DNA from: Favolaschia claudopus | Lineage: Eukaryota > Basidiomycota > Agaricomycetes > Agaricales > Mycenaceae | Direction of reading: 5' to 3' | Length of the DNA stretch: 64,000 nucleotides | NCBI GenBank assembly: GCA_037176885.1 | Contig: JAWWNJ010000177.1 | Coordinates: 62,001-126,000, forward strand | Shown: piece by piece, positions 58,575 to 64,000 of the stretch | Numbering within the stretch: the stretch's first letter is position 1 | Layout: each line of letters begins with the position of its first letter | The notes under the pieces: model-generated | Seen by the model: only the letters and a program-made list of their open reading frames with translations | Database searches by the model: none | What the model was told of the DNA's origin: nothing | Made by a program: the position numbers and the translations under genes

Positions 58575-60324
58575 ATGTTCTCTTCGCTGCAGTTGTTTCA
58601 GCGCCTCCCTTGCCCTGATTCTGAGAAATGCACGCGTCCCCAATGTCTATTCAGCCATCGCACAGACCTTCCTCGTCCTCCGACCCTGGTTGTTCCAATA
58701 GAACGCCCGGTGCAGTCAGAGAAAAGCACTATTCCCGCCAAACGCCCCGTTCCTTCCACCTCGTCATCTCCAAGTCGATCTGCAACTCAGGAACCACCCA
58801 GGAAACAGCAGAAACTCGCGTCTAGTCGACCTGCTCCAGTCAAACAAGAGCTTACTTCCGGTCCCCCGGTTCTCAGAGTGAATGGCGCGCAATCTATGGT
58901 TCCAATTCCTGTACGGCAGACCATGCTCAAGACCTTGTACGACCACTTTGTGGTCCTCTACGATGCCATCCTTCCAACAAATCCTACATTAGCTTCAGAA
59001 CATGCTCTACGGCAAGAAGACGAAATATACAAGAAGAGTTCAAAACAGACCTATCGGGTAGTGAGTAAGATTTGTTCTCGAGCTGTTTCGACGCTTAAAT
59101 TTGGCAGGCAGTCATACACTGTGCTGCAGCACTCAAACGACGTCCGGTACCTGATGTTTCCTCTCATCCGTCTGTTGGCACAGAGGAGGAGGTCATCACA
59201 CGAGCAGAAGCCCTCAAGACTCGCCAATCTTTGCGCCTTACTCGCGCTCACATCGAGCATCTGCTTGTGTCTAAAGAGGATCTAAAGCTCTGGGGCTTCC
59301 TTCTCGATATCCCTGATGGGCCAGGCGGTAATGAACCGAGCTTGGAAAACAAGATGGCGAAATGCGATCGGTGTGGCAAAGCCTTTCTCGTAAAGCGAAA
59401 AGATGAGGCCGACGAATGCATTTTTCACTGGGGGAAACCCATCACTCGAACTGCCAGCGGTCAACGGGAGAGAGTATTTCGATGCTGCTATCGCCCGGCT
59501 CCTGGCGACGACGAAGGGTGTTCACACGGCCCTCATGTATTCTACGAGTCCAAACCGGAAGATCTGCATTCTCGGCATGCGTTTTCTTACTTGAAGCGCC
59601 ATCCCTCCCAAAGCACAGTGCTTGACGTGGCTGCTCTGGATTGTGAGATGATATACACCACCGGCGGTATGCGAGTTGCACGAGTCTCAGGCAAGACTAC
59701 ATTGTTTTTGTTAGGTCAACTCGCCCTTTACTTGATATCGTTTCAGTGGTCGACGGAGCTGGTAAAGAAGTATTCGATGAGTTTGTGCGGATGGATGAAG
59801 GTGTCGAGATAATGTCAGGCATCCTTACTGAATTCTGTGTCTTTACTGATCTCGTACAGAGATTTCAACACGCGATTTTCTGGTATAACAGAGGCAGAGT
59901 ACGCCAAAGCAGTATTACCTCTCGCGTCCATTAGGGACTCTCTCGATGCCTTTATCAACGCCGACACGGTTCTCATTGGGCACGCCCTCGATAACGACTT
60001 GAACACTCTGCGGATCGTACACTACAATGTCGTGGATACCGCGTTAATTTTCAAACATAATGCGGGGCCCCCGTATCGTAAAGCGTTGCGGGACCTGTAA
60101 GACGTCTAAACTTTTTATTCAAGGGACTATTTGCTGACACGGGTCCATGTAGCGCAAGAGAGCACCTTGGGATCACAATTCAGAGCGGAGGAGGAAGCGT
60201 TGGGCATTCGTCAGTAGAGGATTCAATTGCTACGTTGGATTTAGTGAAGTGGCACATTTTAAATCGGCCTCCGAAACCCAAACCAGGGCCAGCTCAGCCC
60301 AGCTGGATGAAGATTGTCGCTTAG
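58575..60324 (+). CDS. REX3: RNA exonuclease 3 (DEDDh 3'-5' exonuclease)
   Basis: Processes the 3' ends of small RNAs (in yeast MRP RNA, with Rex1 and Rex2). The ATG at 58575 gives MFSSLQLFQRLPCPDSEKCT followed by RPQCLFSH, a CCCH zinc finger. A Ser/Pro linker leads to QTMLKTLYDHFVVLYDAILP, then a split zinc-binding module: KCDRCGKAF, DECIFHWGKP, RVFRCCYRPAPGDDEGCSHG. The exonuclease core has ALDCEMIYTTGGMRVARVSV (ExoI), DFNTRFSGITEAEYAKA, TVLIGHALDNDLNTLRI (ExoII) and SSVEDSIATLDLVKW (ExoIII). All DEDDh acids are present, and the end SWMKIVA is at 60322-60324. About five introns. It is divergent from LAG1 with 200 bp between starts. Confidence 0.92.
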
Positions 60325-60498
60325 CTAGTCGAATCAAATTGAATTCCACGCTGTGCAACTTAGATTAGGTAACATTTACTTGCGCTTGCCAAGCAGGCGC
60401 AACGTGAAACTCCTTTTCTTGTCTCACTTGCCACTGCAAGTAATTTCTGCAAGTATTGAGCTCAATTATCAGAGACAACGACTGATAATTGGGTGTAG

Positions 60499-63400
60499 AT
60501 GTCCTTTTCATTTGGACAGCCAGACCTCAATATGCCGAGGTCGGCGTCTGGGACCAACGATTTCCAGCACTTCAAATTCAATACAATTGGGAAGCAGCCT
60601 GAGCTTTTGAAGCGTATCAGTTTCGGAGACGGAGCGCAGTATGACTATAGTCCTTCTCCAGAGCCCGAGGCTCGTTATCAGCAGTATAGCCCATCCCCTG
60701 AACCAGAGACACTTCCAACGCATACCGAAACCGTGCGGACTCGACCATCCTTACTCCAAGCCTTGACAAGCAATTCTGCATCCCAAGAGCCTCCGACATA
60801 CTCAATCTCAGCTTTCAATTCTCGTCATCCACAGCAGCAGCAGCAGCCCACAGAAGAAGCGGACTTCTCTGCAGATTTCTCGGCAATGGACGATGAATCG
60901 ATGAATCTACAATATCCAGAGACCCCAGTGCCAGAGGACCGTCCTCCCGCCATGTCTAGTCGATCTAGCTTTTCCTCACGACCACCGGCCCCTTTGCCAC
61001 CCCCATTCATACCCGACTACGCATCATTAAAAGAACTGCACACTCGGCTCGAAACAGCACGCAAAGTGCTCGCTGCACCTCCTCCACCCAGGAAACCACC
61101 GACCCCTCCTCCAGCCTTCCCATCGCCATCCCTTATCGCAGCGAACAACGCCGTCCACCACGGAGAGAAGACCTGTATCACGGCGAAGGAGGCGCTGAAA
61201 ACTTCACAGGCCCGTGTGACCATCTCCGAACAATCAGCAGCTGCCGCTCAGACGGTGGTCGAGAACTTGACGCGGGCTCTGGCAGCGGCGCATACATCGC
61301 TTGAAGTGGCTCAGAAGACACTTGTCGAAGCACGTAAAGCCGCTGAGGAGGCGCAGGCGGCGCTTCTATCTTCGCAGGCGGCCGCCGGTGCTGCCGAGGA
61401 GACGAAACGATTGCTCGAAGAACCTCCTCCCCCTCGCGCGCCTACCCCTGAGCCCGTCAACAACAACGCAGAGCTCATACAGCAGATGGAGAAAGATTTG
61501 AATGCAGTTCAGCTATGGGTTGAGAAGCAAGAAGCGGGGCATTCGATGGCTGCTTCTGTGCAGACGGATATAAAAAAGAGAGAGGAGAGGGCTATAACGG
61601 GGACTTCGTCGCTGTCCAATGGTCTCTCGATGCCGGTCGAGACTCGCACAAACTCTCGTCGCGCGCAATTAGCGGTCACGGAGCACGTTCCCCCGGTTAC
61701 GAGTGATTTAGACATGGACCTCGACGAACCTCGACGTTTGGAGGAAGATGCCGCGCAGGCGCTGGTGGCGCTTGCCGAACAGAGAATCACTACTCAAGAA
61801 AGAGTTCGAGAATTGCCCACTAAGGATCTTAAGCAGAAAGGTAAAGCAGCAAAAGTTAAGGCTGTCGAGGCTTCAGCAAGCGAAGCTGCTTTGGAGCGAG
61901 AAGCCGTCTTGCGCAAGCAGCAGGAAGCTCGACGGGAACAGGTACGCATACAGAAGGAACAGGCGCACGCCGCCGCTGCCCTCTCAATCTTGAAGGAGAG
62001 ACAAGATGCAGCAGCGAAGAGCAATGGCGCTTTGCAGCATACCCCGCCGGCGGATGGTGAATCTTCACAGCCGCAACGGTCTGGTTCTGCAGTCGCGAGA
62101 GACCCAGTACTTCCGCCGACTCAAGGCAAGGGCAAAGCTAAAAAGTCTAAGCCCGTCTCGGGCGGAGTTAAATTGGGTCCCGATGCCGCTCTCAAGCTCG
62201 AGACTACGGTGGCGCCCGATGTTCTTGCCCCGAGCGATTTTTCTCCTGCATTGGAACGCGCGGCCGCACTAGGACTCCGTGTACGCTCGAATGCAGCCAA
62301 GGCACCTGACAGCTCGTCATCTTCGGTTTCCAAACCCAAGAAGACGCGAAATCAAAGTCTTCCTCCTGTCACTGTCGACGAGCCCGAGTCGCCAGAACCT
62401 GAGGATATCTCTGTCTATCGGACGGGTTCTGACCCCGGGGACATCCCTATTATTTCTGTCACCCCCGAACTCCCGCCGAATGTCTCGTCTGATGTTCAAC
62501 TGATGAATCTGAGATTTGCTTTGCAAGACGAAGGCATACCATGGGAGGCGATTTCAAGAAGCCGACCGCTGCGGAAGGGGATCAAGATGGAGGAGGTGGA
62601 ACCTGATGTCCGTACCGTACCATCGGCTCCACTGCAGCCGAAGCTTGCCCCCGCCCCAGCGCAGCTGCCTCCGCCCGCGAAGCCTGCTCCTGCTCCAACG
62701 CAGCGCCCTCCGCCCGCGAAGCCTGTCGTTTCTACTCCTGTTGTCAGCAACCCCACAGCGGCTTCGACTTCTACTGCAGTTCCCAAGCCGCCTTCGAGTA
62801 AAAAACAGTTACCGAAGTTCAACAAGACACCGCAGGCTGGTACTTCTGGCAAACCTCAAGCTTCTCAACCTCCACCTCTTGGTCCCTCGCCGTCTGTGTA
62901 TACGAAGCCTCGTCTCAATGGTAGCACGATTGCAACTCAAGCTGCCGCGCCCTCTACGTTGTCGCCTGCAGCTCCGCCTGTCGCTACGCGACCTAAGCCT
63001 CCGGCCACGTCTAAAGCTGCTCTAAAGGCCGCACGCGCATTGGCGAGAGCTCAGGCCGCCGAGCCACGACCATCTAATCCTGATTCTCGACTGTCAACAC
63101 CCGCTCAAGCAAGCATTGGCTCGTCTTCTGGTAATCGCTCTCTGAATGAAAGAGTTTCTGAATCCTGGCGTCCTCGATCTCCCCTTTGGTCTCCCTCTTG
63201 GTCTCCCCCTCGTCGGCGTTCGCAAACGCCGGATCGAGATGGGCATGCGAGGAGAGGATCTAACACAGCAGCAGAATCTGCAACGTATGATAGGAGGAGA
63301 ACTCCGGATTGGGCTGGGCCACCGAGCCCGCCTAGTTGGGGTGCTGCTGGCTGGGCCTCACCTCCACCACGCGCTCCCTCCCCACGCTCTCGTCCTCCGC

Positions 63401-63969
63401 CCAGGCGGCCCTCACCGTCCCCTCATCGACGCGGCGGAATGCCGAAGAAGCAGGCCTTCCCTGCGAGCTATGATTATTCTGCATATACTCGGCCGCCTGC
63501 TGTACCCTCGCCCCCTGCGTACTATTCACCACAAGACTCGCCGCCTCAGGGTCCTCGCGCAATGCGTACTCCCACTGTACACCATCAGAAGCGCGCACGC
63601 GATCGCGAGGACGACTATGCTTCTCCTCCTCACCCTCAGAAACGTTTCAGAGAACATAGTCGGGAGGGCTATATGGCGTATGACCGAGGCATGGAAGAAC
63701 TAGATCGACCTTCGCTTGAAAATCGATTGGGGGCTCCCGCGAGTCATACTGTGCCTTACATTGGCCGAGGCGAAAGTTACCGTCCAGTGGACGATTATGA
63801 GTGGCCACAGAGATCTGACGATTTGCTCTCCCGACTCAGTGAACCCGCCCGTGGTCGGGGCAACCCTCGTGGAAGAGGCTCGCTTCCACGAGGCGGGACC
63901 AGAGGACGCGGTAATAAGTCTCGAGGTCGTGGTCGCGGTGAAGTTTCCTTAGCTGCTCGCTTGCATTGA
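60499..63969 (+). CDS. 1156-residue Pro/Ala/Ser-rich hypothetical protein with RGG tail
   Basis: One long uninterrupted frame, unusual in this intron-rich window. The start MSFSFGQPDLNMPRS directly follows an acceptor (ggtgtag), so a leader intron likely begins at about 60367. Residues 50-75 repeat a YSPSPEPE motif. Residues about 215-290 form an Ala-rich helix (EALKTSQARVTISEQSAAAA, QKTLVEARKAAEEAQAALLS), and a charged helix lies at about 440-510. Residues 700-900 are Pro/Ala-rich with PAPAPTQRPPPAKP repeats. An Arg/Ser/Pro section RSPLWSPSWSPPRRRSQTPD precedes the RGG tail (RGRGNPRGRGSLPRGGTRGR), which suggests RNA binding or condensate behaviour. No folded domain recognised. The stop is at 63967-63969. 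Confidence 0.75.
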   Translation: MSFSFGQPDLNMPRSASGTNDFQHFKFNTIGKQPELLKRISFGDGAQYDYSPSPEPEARYQQYSPSPEPETLPTHTETVRTRPSLLQALTSNSASQEPPTYSISAFNSRHPQQQQQPTEEADFSADFSAMDDESMNLQYPETPVPEDRPPAMSSRSSFSSRPPAPLPPPFIPDYASLKELHTRLETARKVLAAPPPPRKPPTPPPAFPSPSLIAANNAVHHGEKTCITAKEALKTSQARVTISEQSAAAAQTVVENLTRALAAAHTSLEVAQKTLVEARKAAEEAQAALLSSQAAAGAAEETKRLLEEPPPPRAPTPEPVNNNAELIQQMEKDLNAVQLWVEKQEAGHSMAASVQTDIKKREERAITGTSSLSNGLSMPVETRTNSRRAQLAVTEHVPPVTSDLDMDLDEPRRLEEDAAQALVALAEQRITTQERVRELPTKDLKQKGKAAKVKAVEASASEAALEREAVLRKQQEARREQVRIQKEQAHAAAALSILKERQDAAAKSNGALQHTPPADGESSQPQRSGSAVARDPVLPPTQGKGKAKKSKPVSGGVKLGPDAALKLETTVAPDVLAPSDFSPALERAAALGLRVRSNAAKAPDSSSSSVSKPKKTRNQSLPPVTVDEPESPEPEDISVYRTGSDPGDIPIISVTPELPPNVSSDVQLMNLRFALQDEGIPWEAISRSRPLRKGIKMEEVEPDVRTVPSAPLQPKLAPAPAQLPPPAKPAPAPTQRPPPAKPVVSTPVVSNPTAASTSTAVPKPPSSKKQLPKFNKTPQAGTSGKPQASQPPPLGPSPSVYTKPRLNGSTIATQAAAPSTLSPAAPPVATRPKPPATSKAALKAARALARAQAAEPRPSNPDSRLSTPAQASIGSSSGNRSLNERVSESWRPRSPLWSPSWSPPRRRSQTPDRDGHARRGSNTAAESATYDRRRTPDWAGPPSPPSWGAAGWASPPPRAPSPRSRPPPRRPSPSPHRRGGMPKKQAFPASYDYSAYTRPPAVPSPPAYYSPQDSPPQGPRAMRTPTVHHQKRARDREDDYASPPHPQKRFREHSREGYMAYDRGMEELDRPSLENRLGAPASHTVPYIGRGESYRPVDDYEWPQRSDDLLSRLSEPARGRGNPRGRGSLPRGGTRGRGNKSRGRGRGEVSLAARLH

Positions 63970-64000
63970 AATGGTGTGCTCTCTTTCACATCTGCCAACT
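63970..64000. other. 3' flank of the RGG-tail gene, window end
   Basis: 31 bp after the stop codon; nothing identifiable. Confidence 0.6.

Noticed and set aside
1..64000. Prokaryote-like operon, CRISPR array or phage
   Set aside because: Intron-rich genes, eukaryote-specific families and no direct-repeat/spacer arrays.

Overview
The window is nuclear DNA of a filamentous basidiomycete, most likely a mushroom-forming agaricomycete. Nearly every gene is cut by several introns of about 45-65 bp with GT..AG borders. Genes lie on both strands with short spacers, there are no operons or Shine-Dalgarno sites, and the one recognisable transposase remnant is of the Plavaka type common in Agaricomycetes. 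Protein families and exon joins were read by eye; terminal exons and some junctions are models rather than proven transcripts.

Layout. 1-71 is the 5' end of a kinase-like gene (-). 474-4150 holds two tandem zinc-dependent xylitol/sorbitol dehydrogenase genes (+). Next come RLI1/ABCE1 (-), a divergent conserved unknown nuclear-looking protein (+) and a mitochondrial elongation factor G2/MEF2 (-). A 2.6-kb gene-poor stretch (11127-13718) contains a tandem repeat of about 335 bp. It is followed by ribosomal protein uL6/L9 (+), prenylcysteine methyltransferase STE14 (+), a DUF2985-like membrane protein (-), the giant FMP27/BLTP2 lipid-transfer protein (-), an unknown Ser/Pro-rich protein (-), the cleavage/polyadenylation factor PCF11 (-), an IQGAP cytokinesis scaffold (-), a TLC-domain protein (-) and DNA polymerase epsilon subunit DPB2 (-).

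43162-43852 is a non-autonomous DNA transposon with 27-bp inverted ends, a perfect 8-bp target duplication and seven subterminal TCCGGACAA repeats, which suggests hAT. It sits in the divergent promoter between DPB2 and a PHAF1/UPF0183 gene (+). After it come a small coiled-coil protein (-), an SDT1-like pyrimidine 5'-nucleotidase (-), ribosomal protein eL6 (+), the COX18 insertase (+) and a centromeric histone H3 variant, CENP-A (-). Then follow a decayed Plavaka transposase (+), two tandem Gfd2/YDR514C-like RNase H-fold genes (+) of which the second has lost catalytic residues, a LAG1 ceramide synthase (-), RNA exonuclease REX3 (+) and a 1156-residue Pro/Ala-rich RGG protein (+).

The genes are mostly unrelated housekeeping functions: translation, mRNA 3'-end formation, replication and centromere identity, cytokinesis, lipid metabolism and transport, and pentose use. 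No biosynthetic cluster or prokaryote-like defence system was seen. The most noteworthy items are the CENP-A with an enlarged loop 1 and an H3-like tail patch, the duplicated Gfd2-like pair with one apparent pseudoenzyme, the hAT-like MITE, and the 335-bp tandem repeat with a Pol III B-box-like motif.
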